From positions 62,001 through 126,000 of the forward strand of contig JAODTK010005879.1 of NCBI GenBank assembly GCA_026419785.1: a DNA stretch of 64,000 bases. Direction: 5' to 3'. Position 1 is the stretch's first letter. Every line of letters starts with the position of its first letter. Below the pieces are notes generated by a model. It was not told the DNA's origin. It worked only from the letters and a program-made list of their open reading frames with translations, and made no database searches. Positions 26,301-41,300 of this stretch are shown here, piece by piece. This stretch comes from Sclerodactyla briareus. Taxonomy: Eukaryota; Echinodermata; Holothuroidea; Dendrochirotida; Sclerodactylidae. A program made the translations under genes and the position numbers.

Positions 26301-29300
26301 TACTAGAGGGTCTTAAGGACTGGTGAGAGACTTCCTGGGGTTATGGTTGGGTTGGGGTGCTGCTGATTGACCACTGGTTCTACACCAAACAGATACTAGA
26401 GGGTTCTTAAGTACCTGGTGAGGAGACATTCCTGGGGTATGGTTGGGGTGGGGGCGGTGTGCTGATTGAACAACCTGGTACTACACCAAACAGATACTAG
26501 TAGCGGGTCTTAAGTACCTCGGTGAGGAGAGACATTCTGGGGTTAGGTTGGGGTGTGGTTGGTGCTGCTGATTGAACCACCTGGTACTACACCAAACAGA
26601 TACGAGAGGTTCTAAGTACCTGGTGAGAGACATTCCTTGGGTTATGGTTGGCGGTTGTGGGTGCTGCTGATTGACATCTGGTACTACACCAAACAGATAC
26701 TAGAGGGTCTTGAGTACCTGGTGAGAGACATCCTGGGGTTATGTTGGGGTGTGGGGTGCTGCTGATTGACCACCTGAGTACTACATCAAAACAGATACTA
26801 GGGGTCTAAGTATGGTGAGAGGACCATTCCTGGGGGTATGGTTGGGGTGTGGGAGGTGCTGCTGATTGACCACCTGGTTACTACACCAAAACATAATACT
26901 AGAGGGTTCTTAAAGTACTGGTGAGAGACAGGCCTGTGGTTATGGTTGGGGGGGCTGTGAATTGACCACCTGGTACTACACAAACAGATATTGGGGGGTC
27001 TAAGTACCCAGGTGAGAAGAGAGACATTCCTGGGGTTATGGTTGGGTGTGGGGTTGTGCTGATTGACCACATGGTACTACACAAAACAGATACTAGGGTC
27101 TCAAGTACCTGGTGAGAGACATAACTGGGGTTAAAAGGGAGGGGTGTTGTGGGGTGCTGACGGATTGACAACCTGGCACGGTGTTGGGGAGAAGGAGAAT
27201 TCCCCAACACTTTCTAAATCACCCATTCGTTTCATTTTGTTTTAGCGATTTAGAAAAAAATTGGTCTTGCACCCCCCCTCCCCACCAAGAAGTTATGTAA
27301 CCTCCAAACAAAAATTCTGGAGGTGGGTCGAGCCAGCCTGGGAAGTTAGTGGTTTTTCTCTTCAGCCTGTGAGTTAGGGGGGATCCGTTTACACCAGTCT
27401 TCCTGTTTTTAGGGCGTGCACAGTTACTGCACAATTACTTGGATGACCAATCAGCTTGTACAAATAAGTTTTTTGTTGTTGTAACTAAGTGGATCCCGCT
27501 TCATGACCCAGGTCAGTAGAGCATGTAATGGCATATGAAGTAATGAAGTCATGGGTTATAAGTTGGGTATAATCCAAGCTTAATAACCAAGCTCTGTGTT
27601 TCTGTCGTGGCACTATTGTTATGTTAGGCTGAGGTGGTGATTGGATTCTTTTTGGCTTTTTGCTCACTGCACCATCCATAGCAGGATAATATATCCAATG
27701 CAAGGATTCTGAGGGAGGTGGGGAGGGTTAGCGCCTGTATCAACTGCAATTGACTTTGGGAATATGGCGTGCTTCCCGGTGGGACAATCTGCCCAGTGTC
27801 CTGCGTGAACGGGATCCGGTGTGGGTTGAGGGCGACCCTCGGGACGCCTCTGCAGCTCATATTTGGCCACAGCTTGAGGGTACCCTCAGGGAGTTGGGGG
27901 GGGGGATGGGGGGAGGAGAGAGAGGAGACCAGAACATTGAAAACGGCTGGTGGTGCAGCTAGGAGACTTCGTGGATGTGATCCAATGAGGAGTAATTGAA
28001 CAGCCGCTGACCCTGCTCTGACTTGAACTAATAATTAAGGGTGTTTGTTAGCAAATCAAAATGTTAATGGGGGAAGACAATGGAAAAACTGAGCCAACGT
28101 GTAAACACAGATGTTTCCTTCTGTGGCGAGTCAGGATTTTCATTGTGAACATATTATCCATTTCTAAATTATGTTACAGCACGACAGAAGAGGTCCATAG
28201 TGACATCAAAGGGTGCCAATGTCCTGGTGAACACATACAGTGGCCTCATCAAGATCTCTGACTTTGGGCCTCAAAGAGGTTAGCTGGAATTAATCCCAGT
28301 GCAGATTCTTTCAAGGGTAAGTGGTGAATATTTTATTCACATTGTTTTATGTTTTCTCTTCTTCCCAATTATCGCCGTCGATGAAGCAAGCAGTAGGTAG
28401 ATTAATTGAACTTGATAGAGCAGAATAATACTTAATCTTTTACAGCAGGCTAATTAATTGATCTTAAACAAGCCAGGATATTGTAGAGTATTTCTCAATC
28501 CAGGAAGTAGGAATCCATGGGTTACTTTGCACACTTTTCAAATTTCGCCAAAATGCCAGGCAACCCAGAGGAAATTAGGCAAACTTGATGCCTACTTTGC
28601 CAAAGTTTAGGTCAGTTTCCTGTCAGTCATAGTCATTTTGTCCGGATTCATTCATCAAAAATTTGTGGGTTAGCAACCTTATAGTTGGTCATAGCACACT
28701 CAACAGAGACCCTCACAGAGTGGTGGTGTGTAGCGCATGGACAAATTCCATGAATTCGGGATGAAAATTTCTCTCTAGGCGAGGTTTCAAAGACTAATCT
28801 TCATATCGCGCTAGTTCACGTTTGACCATTCACAAGATCATTGAAATTTCAATAACATCAATTTTTATTTTCAGGAACGTGCAAACATGGCCCCAGAGGT
28901 GATAGACAAGGGTCTGCGAGGTTATGGAAGCTCCGGTCGTTCACTAGATTTCCTGTACCCTCTTGAGGACTGGGGTTGATTATATCTTGTCCTCACAATT
29001 GGTCTTGGGTGTGCAAAGTAGGAGTACGATGGTGGATTAGTTGACCTGCTTCCAGGGGTATTAACCCCTAGTGTGGTTGATTAGTGAACATTTGAGGTCT
29101 TCTAGTATGTTTCCATCCTGGCATTGTGAAGTTGGATGGCCCTTTGGCCTCCTAGTAAAGTTTGCCTCTGGGGCTATAGTTGGTAAAATCTCACCTTGGC
29201 TTCCTAGGAATGTTTACCCCTGGGGGCTATGGTTGGTAAAAAGGCTCTGGGGCCCTCCTCAGTAAAAGTTTGCCCTTGGGGCTATTGTTGGTAGAATGGC

Positions 29301-32300
29301 ACTTCGGCCTCCTAGTAATGTTGCTCTCAAAGAACTCCTCTCAGACATGCCTAGCTCATCCCACTAACTCCAATTCTCAAGAACTTTATGCACCAAAGTA
29401 GTACAGGTCTCTCTCAGTGTACTCAGCTTATCCCTGCCTAACCATCACCTCCAACCATCACCTCCAACCATCACCACCCTTGAAACTTCTCTACTAAGTC
29501 TCCTCATATGCTCATTGACCTTGAACTCTCTGCAGTTGTTGTAATCTTGTTTGTTCTTTCTCGTTTTATGTCGAACCAACTATCTATCTCGAAAATTGAA
29601 CATTGATTTCTTCTCCTCCCCCAATGCTTCATTTCCTGGGTGCTCACCTAAAAAAAACCCCATAAACACATAAACCATAAACACATAAACCATAAACACA
29701 TAAACCATAAACACATAAACCATAAACACATAAACCATAAACCACACACATAAACCATAAACACATAACCATAAACCACCACAATGCAATATACCCTGGG
29801 AGCATGGCCTTAGCCAGAGGGGCGTCTCCACCGTCATTGAGACGGCCAAGACACTGATGGGGACGGCCATTTTCTGTGAGACGGCCTTGAGACAGCCACC
29901 AAGATTTTTTTTTTCCCCTCAGTCAGCTTGACACGTGCATTTTGACGCGCATGGGCATAATACATCCAAGTTGCCTTTCTTGCCTCCACCAAACTGGCGT
30001 CTTTCGGTCTCAATCCACGCTCCGCACTGGTGCCCGCGATTTGCATGTGCCTTTGTGCTATAGTGATTTTCATCGTTCACAAGTGAGACACCCTATTTCG
30101 AATTCCTGGCTGAGGCCCTGCCTGGGAGCCAACTCCACAGGAATATCTGCCAGTGAGTCTTTCAGGAAATTTCAAGCTTTCTCAGCACTGATTATTCCAG
30201 AAAATCCGTATCATCGTTTTTTTGTTTGGCAGGCTGATATATGGTCCTTGGGCTGTACTGTGGTGGAGATGGCAACGGGGAAACCCCCCTTCATCGAGCT
30301 GGGAACACCAGAGGCGGCCATGTCAAGGTCGGGTTCTACAAGGCCCATCCGGAGATACCGGAAACGCTCACGGAGATGCCAAAATTTATTATGAAGTGAG
30401 TTTATCGGCTTGGGCTTGAGCTATTAATTGTCTTCCTGTGATTGGGAGACTGTTACACATCACTCTCCGTCTGCATTATTACAACCACCTTTTTACCTTA
30501 TCGTATCCCATCTGTCACGATAGTCGGTAAACGGCTAAAACCTGCTTAAATGGTCACCAGATATGTTATATTGTGCTAAGTGTAGCATACAGCGTGCTTT
30601 GTTATGCAGAGATGATCTTCCAGATACCAAATACCAAGGAATCATGAACTACTAGACCCTCTCATGTTGAATACAACTGGTCTCTGTTTCCAGCACTCTG
30701 TCAGGCAATGTCTTTATGCATGTCTGAAAAAATGAAGTCTCAACCATGGTTCAAACGCAGACCTTGGTAGAAGTGTGGGTTCAATCCCAGCCCACAAAGT
30801 TATTAGGTGGAGAAAATCATGGTATATTTTCTAATATTAGGCCTGGGCAGACATGCATCACCTAATAGGTTATATGCAGACATGCTCAACCCCGATATGT
30901 TATATGCATCCATGCCACCCAGATCTGTTTAATGCCTACATGCTCCCCAGATAGGTTTTATATCTACTGCTGCACTCATATGTTATATGCATCATGCTCA
31001 CCCAGATGATGTTTATATGCGTTCTGGTCATTTATGCAGAGGGTGGTTTCCAGATCTGGTTCAACCAAAAATACCCTAAATACTTATTTCATGGCATCTC
31101 TGAGAAATAATGACCTCAACCATGGTGAAGCTACTTTGGAGTCAGATGCGTTATGGTGTGGGGTTAATCCCTGCACCCCCCTCCGAAGTTATTGTTGTGG
31201 AAGGAAATTCAATGTTCCCCTTTTACATGTCAATGTCCTGAGCCATAATAATTGTTTTTTGTTTACCAAGAAATAAAATGAAATGAATTCTTGTTTTCAC
31301 CTAGTTCCAGGTGCTTGTAGCCTGACCAGACAAACGACGACTGCAGATGACTCTTGATGAACCCTTCATGACAGGAGACGGAAGGCAGAAGGCCGCCGTC
31401 TGCCACTACGTTCAACATCGGAGCAAGTCAGTATAACAGTTACCAATCTGTCGCTCCGCCTATCAAACAGTTCACAGAGTCAATGCCCTGCAAAGTGTGC
31501 AAGACTGGTAACTGCATGGTCGAGTGGAGGAGAACATTTGTTATTACTAGGAGTTATAAGAGTTTCATTATAGATTGCCCTTTGTTAAAGCAAGTCTCAA
31601 ATGGGACCTGCGCCTGCATAGGCCAAATGACTAACTCCGCCCCCGCCTCCACTGGGGAAGCCACCACACAAGTATGGCCGTTAGATATTTCCCTTTCAAC
31701 CCCCCCACCCCCCCCACCCCTCCCCGATTTAAATGGTCACCACACAAGTAGGGCTTTGATAATATCCCCTAGCACCTACTGCTTATCATGGTTACAACTC
31801 ATGTGTTCTGTTATCAATATTATGCTAATTCTTTCACATTCTGAATATATTGATGAACACAATGCAATGACATCAAAGTTACTGGCACACTTCAACATGA
31901 TGACATTGTAACAAGTTGACGAAGATATACCGTTGTCGGTGTGGTTACTTTAAATGACTGCTCCTAGCTCCGCCCACTCATGAACATTAATTATTTGAGT
32001 CAACCAAATCACGTAACTGACTATCTCATTACGAGGCAATTCACCACCTAAGTCTGGGAGAATATTTCTACCACTTTTTCTTCAGCAAACTACTTTAAGC
32101 CCGCCACCATCGCTGTAGTTGTCTTGCCATCACACTTCACTGATGTAATTGAACGAGTTTTGCCAATTTCGGACCTATCCTTGTTGAGATATTAGCATTC
32201 ATTGATTTTTTTCTTCCGGACCTCCCACTTAGAGAATTGAAGGTTTTACTAATTCATGGACTTAGTGATGACCATCTTCCAACCTTTCATATGCCCTCAG

Positions 32301-35300
32301 TGCCCTGCTAATGCAGCGATGAGCCTGGATCGTCCCGGTCCCATCAACTAGGCACAGTCACCACTGCCCTCTTTCCACAGTGATGCTGAGATGCGGTGAG
32401 CATTATTATCACCCCCCCCTCGCTCCCCCCATCTGTGAGCACTATGAGGGGAATCTCTCCTAAGTTAGCAACGTGATCCAGTGCATCGGCATACTGTAGT
32501 ACTGACTGACATGGGCATTTCTGCTATAGGGGTTCACTGGCACTCGTAACTATTAGGCCCCCACTGCTCTATACACGTTTTGTTCCTAACGCAGGGGGGC
32601 TAATATGTTACAAGCACCTGTGCACTGGTACTCGGATTTGCACTGAAAATTAATTGATTGTGAATCGACATATAGAGTAACATCAGTGCTATACTCTGCT
32701 GAAATTCACTGTTGTTTAGGACGCTGTAAAACCCCACTTTGGCATCCCATTGTCTCCCATCTAAATGCATCCAGATTGGAACACATGAATAAAGGGCTGT
32801 TCACACTTGTGCGATACGATACGATACGATACTCTAAATTTAGCGGACCTCGTGTTTGAACAGTGTTATTTACAATAGGATTGTTCACGAACCTGTGCGA
32901 TACGATACATAACGATACGATAAATTAATCGCACGCGAGTTTTGAAAAGTGTTATTTTACACTAGGAGTGTTTCACCCCTGTTCTATAACGATACGATCA
33001 TAAAGTCATCGGACGTCGAGTGAAAATATTTTAACTTTATCGTACGATAAATTTATCGGATGCGATAAAATGCACAATGCAGTGATAAACTTCCGCAATT
33101 CTGCAAATAGTATGGAACGCCAAATAGGCATTAGGGGAAGATAGTTGGGTTGAAAAGTGGGTTTTAGGATGAAAAAACAGGGGTTGGTGAATTGTTTTGG
33201 TTTAGTGACGTCATCCAGGGGAAGTCATGGCCTCTGATTGAGCTTCTCGTGTCTAGTTGCCGCCATGCCATGGGCTATACGGAACCACTATTTTAGTTCG
33301 AATCAAGATGCCATCCCATATACAATAGTAGCATGACCAGTGAAGGTGTAATGGGAAGGTCATGTGCGTCGTCGACTACAAGTAATCATGTGACATACAC
33401 AGCATGGAGATATGTCGGTTTGGTAGTGGGGTTGCCGGGAGAGGGGGTGTTTGGATGTTTGGAGCGCGGGTAGGAGGGATTTTTCCAGGGGGTCTCGATC
33501 CTCAGCCTGGCGTATTGACGGAAAATTCACACTTACCCTCAAGTGAAGAAAGAATCGGAATAGAACGGGGAAGAGGCAACGGAATGAGCATAGGGGGTAT
33601 TATGTCGATTTAACCCCAAGCTAGGATCTGTGATCAGGACGAAAGTAGTAGGGCACACAAGTGGAGCCGTAGGAATTATTTTCACATGCAGGTTCTGAGC
33701 AGAGTAACAAGTTCCATTTTTCAGCTCAATTGGCTGAATTGACTCCAATTTACTGAATGCTACTTGGCACTCTCACTTGCCGTATCATCGAATACTGATG
33801 CTTATTAAGACTGGCTGTCTAAGAAAAGGGTAGGCGGGGATGGTGAGGTACAGTGTCTGATTCGTGATCGTCACTTGCGCTTCTCCACACCTCCTACAAG
33901 TTAAGGAGGAAAGTTTACAAGCTTCGAATTGCTTGAATTACACTTCTTGGACTTCAAAAAACTCTGCGGACCAGGGCTCATTCCACCGCATGAAGCGACA
34001 AAGGGAACAAACTTGTGCTTTCTAAACAAAAATCCCACTACTCTCTCCGTTTATGTTAGGCGCCGAGACCATCCGATGAAAGGTATGTGCGACATTTTTA
34101 TCGCACAATTCTCTGTGAAAAACACCCATCCGATAAATTATCGACGATATCGTACGGTATCGTATCGCACAAGTGGGAACAGCGCTAAAGTTCTATTTTT
34201 GAAATGCTCTCACCCACTGAACAATGGAGCCAAGGGGCTGTTATTGTCAGAGGCACCTTGAATGAATTGTAAACTGAACGCATTGGACCTTGGATGAGGC
34301 TATTGTGTTGGCATTTGGATGCAGCTGAAGCAGTGCAACCCTAAGATAGGTTTGTATGACAGCCCTTAATTAAGCTTGGGAGTAGGGCAGAGTGATAGTG
34401 TTCCGATATTGAGATATCAACTAGATAACTTTTTGGTGTCCACATCTGTACTTATTTTGCAGTGCTATCCATCTGTTGACTGTGAGGCTAAAAAAAAAAA
34501 GACTCGCAGGAAAAAATTCCTATTTTGAGTATCATGGGTTTTGCTGAGCAAGCTTGTCTCTTAATAGCTCGATGCTCTGAAAAAATCTGTGCAGACTAAT
34601 GCTGCTCCAATGGGAGAAATTATGTGCTAGTTGAATTTTTTCCAATACCACATTTGGAAGATGCCACTTTAACAAATTAGGTGTTGTGTGGAAAGAAATG
34701 AGAACTATGAAAGTAAAAGCAGAAATTTGTCAAATATAGCAAACATTAGTGAATGGCATTAATTGCTAGTCTATTTACAGAGTAACACAAATGGCCCAAG
34801 GTAATGTAGGCTATATAGCCACATTACGCCTGCAGTCTCCAACTCATAGTTCAATTGACTTGAGAATAATGAAATTTCACAAACATGTTAACATTGATCT
34901 GAATTGAAGTTACCAATATAAATCTGTGCTGAGAGTCAATGAAAGTGTCCTTCATTGCAGATTTTTCCCCACGCGAAGTCCTAACTTGACAACGTAAGGA
35001 TGTTCTTCAATACAGTCTGGTGTTTAATGTGACACTAAATATTGTTATATCACCACATCTATTCTTAATTAGAAAGAAGGAAGATTAACACCTTTTTTTT
35101 TTTCGTGCGGCATATGAGAATGGGATTATTCCACACATTTTGAAGGACCATTTCTTTAATATTCCATATTTTTTGGTACAAAAAAACTAGTGCCTCATGA
35201 TATATGTTTAGCTCGTCAACATCTGGAGTAGATACAAGGCTATGATACCATTGGTTTGTGGTATTGGTAAGGTACTCTTCCACAGTCAAATCTTGATGAT

Positions 35301-38300
35301 GTGTTGTCTAGTAACTTTTGTGACATTTTTGTGTATGACTTGACTCTATAGCATGTGAATAATAGTAATTATGGTATAGAATGCCCTTTACGTCACATAT
35401 TGGTCTAATGTTGTCCTCCGTAGCACCTAGGGCGAAATACGCATCCTATGAATTCAGAAAAGGATCTCAGAGTTCATTCTGATTCTTCTTTGGAACCTGG
35501 AGTACTCTGTTCAAGTATAGAATCCTTAATTTCTGGTAAGACAAATCAGAAAGTTGGAAATTGAGGGCCTTTCCTTTCACTAATTATTTGAGTTTTCCGC
35601 GAGTTTACCCCACCATATGGCCTCAAGCTTTGTGGTGAATGCTGTAGATTGACATCAGTAATTTGCTTTCTTCTCGCAAGAGTTAATGATGAGTGGGAAT
35701 GGTGGTTTTGTCTAAGAGTGTGAATGCGTTCAAAACATCCCTGATCTGTTTTTTAAGAATTGTGGGCGAAATTGAAGGCATCTCGGTTGTTCTTTTCTTT
35801 TGGGATTTTGTGGGTCCATGGTCTTCCATGAGGGTTTTGTCCTTCCTGACCCTTTTTTACTGAACTAAACCTTGAATTAGTCCCTACCTTTGTGGGCATC
35901 ACTAATGTCTAATATCGCTTTCCTTCTGCCTGCTTGCCTTTGAATAAGAGCATTGTCTCAATAACACTTTGGTTCATCCCTCCAGATACCCTCTTTCGTG
36001 GGTATCATCTGATGTCTTATTATTATCTTGCCTGATAGTAATCTGTGTTCCTATTGAACAATAATATTGCAAGGAATATGCATGCCACTTGAATGTTAGC
36101 ATTTGCGTCTCAATAACAAGAATTAAAATAAAGAAAACATATTGATCTCGATCTCTCTTCCCTTTCTGAAAAGAATAGCTGATATCTCGGCAATGCATGT
36201 CATCTTGGTTATGCAAGGTTGTTGAACAGTAGTTACAATGTAGGTGCCTATCTCATGCCCCAGTCATATATTGGTGTGCATCATTTGGCAACTTCCCATT
36301 ACCTCACTTGTAGCTTCCCCCTATCCTCTCGGTCGTCGGCCTGGTAGTGTCTCTAATATATTATTACTATTCGCCTGATAACAAGCTGTAAAGACTAATA
36401 TAGTTAATTGCAAATACTATTTTACAGTTTGACCATGGGTTCTGACTACCATCTTCGCTTGATTTCCTCTACCCCCCCTGCACGCCATCGCTTGAACCAG
36501 CCGTCGCAGTCCCTGGACCTCCTATCTCCAAGTAATGTGCTTGCTCGTCTATAGTATCACCTCCTGTAACCCCCATTAGATAATGCTCCTGTCCTCCTCT
36601 ATGCGCAAGCTCCATGGAGAAGTTTCTGCAGCATGCATGCTTGCCAATATGCTCTTTGGTTCTGCATCTTACCAAATACCTGTGTGTAACAATGGTCCCA
36701 CTATTGTTTTCAGGAACTATTGCTATTGTTCTCCTCCTATTGTTATTCAAGTTTCCCCCTATTGTTATTCCCACCCCTATTTTTTTTTATGCTGGTATTT
36801 TGTAGACTAGAGCAAATTTTCACAGCTCGCCATGTTCGATGTTACTCTTAACAGACATATTTGGTTGAGGGTATGTACAGTAGTGACACGTATGGTGACA
36901 TATATTTTGTGGTGGGCCACACCCATTGTCATCTTTTTGTTGTCATTTTTGTCTCGCCTGAATGAAATTCAGGAAGAGACATAGTGGTCACTATGGCGTG
37001 TGTGTGTGTGTGTCACAATTTTTTGTTAGCAGGATTTCTCACAAACCGTGAGGCCTACTATAACAAAAATTTTGGGTGTAGCACACCGGGGGGTTGGGTG
37101 TACAGATCTGATTAGATTTTAGGCAGCAACGTCATAATTAAGTTGGGGATTTAAATTAGATCATTTTATATGTAAATTATTGGCTTGTTATCAGGATTAC
37201 GAAAAAACCGTATGTGCTACAGTGATGCTAGTTTGGCCGTAGGAACTGGATGACAAGTATATGAAATGATTAGATTTCAAGCTTATAAAATATGCTAATA
37301 ATTTAGTGGCCTACTTAAGTGCATGGATTTATGCAATTTATGCAAGGTTGCGGGATGCTCACGAAAACGTGGTGGATGTGGTCTACCATAATTCCAGAGA
37401 AATATAAAAGTGGAGGTATTTTAATGTGTTTAATTTGCATAATTGTCTGAGAACGTTTCGTTGGTTTCCCAAAACTTGGTAGATGTGATCCAACTTTGAA
37501 TCCGATCATTTTGAAGAGTACAGATGGGGTAGTGGGAGGTCATTGTATGTGCCTAATTTGCAAAAATATATTCCAATTCTAACTTGGTAAGAAGTTCGCC
37601 AAACTCAGTAGTATGGTCCGTTAACATTTTTCTGGATCTGATGTTCAGGAATTTGATTGAATTCCATCATATAATACTTCTGTTAGAATACCAAAGCACT
37701 GAGGACCGAGTACACCATAGCTCCTGTGACATTTGTAACTGTTATAAGCTGTCCACAAGCAAACCCTCTCTTACCCAACCATATTGATTAGGTTGATTAG
37801 ATAGACCTTACAAAAATATGTAACATTTTTCCTACTCTTTCTTGCCTGGGGATGGGGTACAAATTTGGATTTTTCTAAGATATAATTTCGGCAACATCTT
37901 TGACTGCGCATGGGGATTAGGTTGTTGGTGTGTGGGGGAGGGCGGGGGAGGTGTTTGCTGCCTGGCCGGGGGGGGGGATGGCATGTCCTGGCGGTTTGGA
38001 AAAAAAAGGCACTGATTTTCAACGGCAAAGAAGCCAGGCATTGCCACAGGGGATTTAGAACATTTCAGTTGGATTTTTGGGTCAAAGATTTGTTGACTGA
38101 CGATCCAACTATAAAACTATTCAAATAATTTGAAGGTATATTGGGAGAGAAAAAGGTGAGGGGGGGGGGCAGAAGAAGAAAAAAATCAATTAAGGGACTT
38201 AAAACTTATTGATCAGTTATATTAGAAATTTTTTATGTGTTATATTGAATATTGATGTTCGTTTGACATGACGGTGGTCTACTAACTATTTGGGTTTTGG

Positions 38301-41300
38301 TAGTGTGTAAGTGTAGTGAATATAGGAACCACCGATCGACGTGCGCAACCGGCAAGATACTTTTTTTGCGATCGCCCTTGTTTTCTATTGGAATTGCCTG
38401 TCAGAGGTCACTTTTAGCGCAGGCATCTCATTGTCCTTGTTTTTGGATTACAGCCATGGTTTGTCACATTGATTGACCATTACTGTCATATAGCTCTGGA
38501 TTATTGCTTTATTTTATATTTGTCTGTGCAGACTTATTATAGTTTCTACCATTTTGTGAATTCTTTGTGCTTCTGACAACATATTTCCCCGGAGCCTTGT
38601 TTTTTTGAGGGATATCTGAGCAAAATACAAAACTTGAAACTCATTGCATTGTGTAACATGACTCCATGTACAACTGGGGAAAAAGCCAAGGGCAACAATC
38701 AGCTAACCCGGATGGCTACTATTATAAGAACAAAAAACCTATTGTTATCACTTAGTGTTATCCTCTATTGTTAATCCCCTTTTGTTATCCCCTTTCCTTA
38801 TTTGCTGTGATTTATGATGTTTAGAGCGAGATTGGTGGTTTTCATTTCTACTGCCACAACAAACTTGGAGTTGTATTTTTTTTTTCCTCTACAATTTTGT
38901 ATAACTCTTGACCCCACAACTTTTAGCCACCCTTCGTCATTCTCTTCTACTGACCATGTCTAAATGTTTCTTTGAAATCAACCAATCAATAATTTTCAAC
39001 TTTACAATAATCTCCACCATGGGAAAAGGTCACAAGTGCTTCTTAAATTTTCATTCAGGGCGCCACAGTGCCTTCCCTCGGTGGAAAATGTAAGTTTTAA
39101 ATAATTTTGCTGATAAATTGGAGCGCTTTACATTTCCATCATCGCTATAGCGGTCCTCTCAGTATCAGATATAGGCTGCTACAAATACATTAAGGTTATT
39201 TTATGTATGCCACCATAACTGTGTCATGCTATATGGAATCGTTTTGTACAGACCACACACATTACCAGTCAATTATCTGTCAATATAAAATGTTATACAG
39301 TTTAGCAGTACTAAGCTGGTATTTTAGCAGGCATGTTTGCTGATTTGTTGAGGGCGTTCAGGACGGGTACATTGCCGGGCTGTGCTGCACTGTTAATTTT
39401 GCACATGGAAGAAAGCTTTCAACTCTCGAGAAATTATGGGATTGGAGTGACCTCAATTCTTCGGTAATGAGATAGTTTTTTACAAGGTTGTGTGCAAAAA
39501 CCTATGTTAACCGTTATGCATTCCGCTAAGCGCCCATCTCCCGTAAGCGCCCACCCAACGATTTTGCAAACTCTTGTAAATATAAAGTTGATATGAAAAG
39601 CCTGAAAATATTTTCCGCTAGCCTCGGTATTCATTGCCAATGGTAAGTTTTTTTTTTTTTTGATTGCATTGACAAAATTTGTGAGTGTACTACCATAGCC
39701 ATCCCATTTAATTGAGCCTGTATATGGTATAGCGCACTCACATAGCATATAAACTAGATATGTTACGGATTAACTACGATCTTTTTTGGTGATTTTTATT
39801 TATTGGGATGGGCGGGTTGGGGAGGGCGGGGGGAAAGTGCCTGCATGTGGAAATAGCAAGACATTGTACACAGTGTTAGACCTGCAAATACACCCAACAA
39901 ATATAAAACAAATGTAAATTATACTCTCGTAAGCGCCCATCCTGAAATTTGCGAGCGCCCTGGGCGCTTAGCGGAATGAATACGGTAATAACAGAATCAA
40001 TTGTGATGTGAAGATATGTATATAGGACAGATATAATGGGGTTTGAATTGGAAATAAATGGAGCATTGTGTTGGGAATTGTTGGTTATTTCCAGATTTGA
40101 ATGATTTGGCTGGTAAATACTTGTACTTGTAAAGACATGTTCTATAGTGGTATGGTGTTAACTTATATATGATCAAAAGATGAAAATATGAGAGAGAAAA
40201 AAATTCAAAAATTCTAGAGCTTGATTGACATAACCGTACCCTGTATGTATGTGTTGATTATTTGGTTAAACATTGCTTGCTACCAACTAGCCAGGCCTAG
40301 ACCACTACAAGCTGGTCATATGCATTCAACTGCAGCTCCAGTTATAAACTGAAATATGAATCCTACAGACATGGCATCGATGTACACTCCCATTGACCCA
40401 TCTCGCTTCAACTTGACATATAATTCTGTTGCTCAAAACCATCCTAAATAATTTACATGAATGTGATGTTTATTGATATGATAGCGTATGTCCTCTCTGT
40501 GATAATTTATTGGTTACCATCATTCGCTGTCGCCAGCACTGCATGCTTTCTTCCATTAACAACACTCAACAAGTTCATTCATCTCAGACAATTCCTTGCC
40601 CTCGTCTTGAACAAAACTAATTTGCTTTAAAAAATGCTTAATTGAGAATAAACCTTAATATATTGCTTGGGTCAAGATGATATTTATTCTTTGGTGTGAG
40701 TTTATCAGTCACCACGCAACATCTAGCAGTTGCCTATTGCCATCACTGCAAGTCTCCTATCACCAGCCACATCGCAGGCGTCATTCTATGTAGATCATGC
40801 AGTTTGTTTGACTGAGTTATTTGTTGGAGTTGTGCGACTGAGTTGTATGGCTGTTTATTAAATAACTGTTTTATTCCAATTCACGCAGTTCATTGAGTAT
40901 TGATGTGTCCTTGTGGCTGAGTTTGTGACCGAGCTATATTGCTGTTTTATTGACAATTTATGTGACTGGGTTCTGTGACTGATCATGTGCAAGTTATGTG
41001 ACTGAGATAACTGACCAAGTCTTTTGACTAGGTATGTGCTGAGGTACTGCCAGTTATGTGACTGATGTAGTGACGCAGTTTTTTGACTGAAGTATGTTGC
41101 CTGAGTATGTGACTGTCGAGGTCTGTGACCAAGTCTGTGACTGGTGTATGTGACAAAGTCATGTAACTAAGTGAAGTGCCCACGCGATGGGTGTGTTGAC
41201 TGAGTTAAGTGACTTGAGTATGATCCTGAGGCGCCTGAGTATCCTAAGCCATTCAGTGTTTGTAATTGGTTTCACCATCTCCGCGAGGATGGACCAGAAA

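Noticed and set aside
25690..27175. CRISPR array or satellite unrelated to genes
   Set aside because: Repeats are contiguous with no unique spacers, the genome is eukaryotic, and the unit clearly derives from the adjacent ASK exon and donor.
26798..27210. Minus-strand open frames of about 90-100 codons
   Set aside because: They run antisense through the exon-17 tandem array and change frame with each copy.
29580..29870. Minus-strand open frame with repeating VYVFM residues
   Set aside because: It is the translation of a 15-bp minisatellite.
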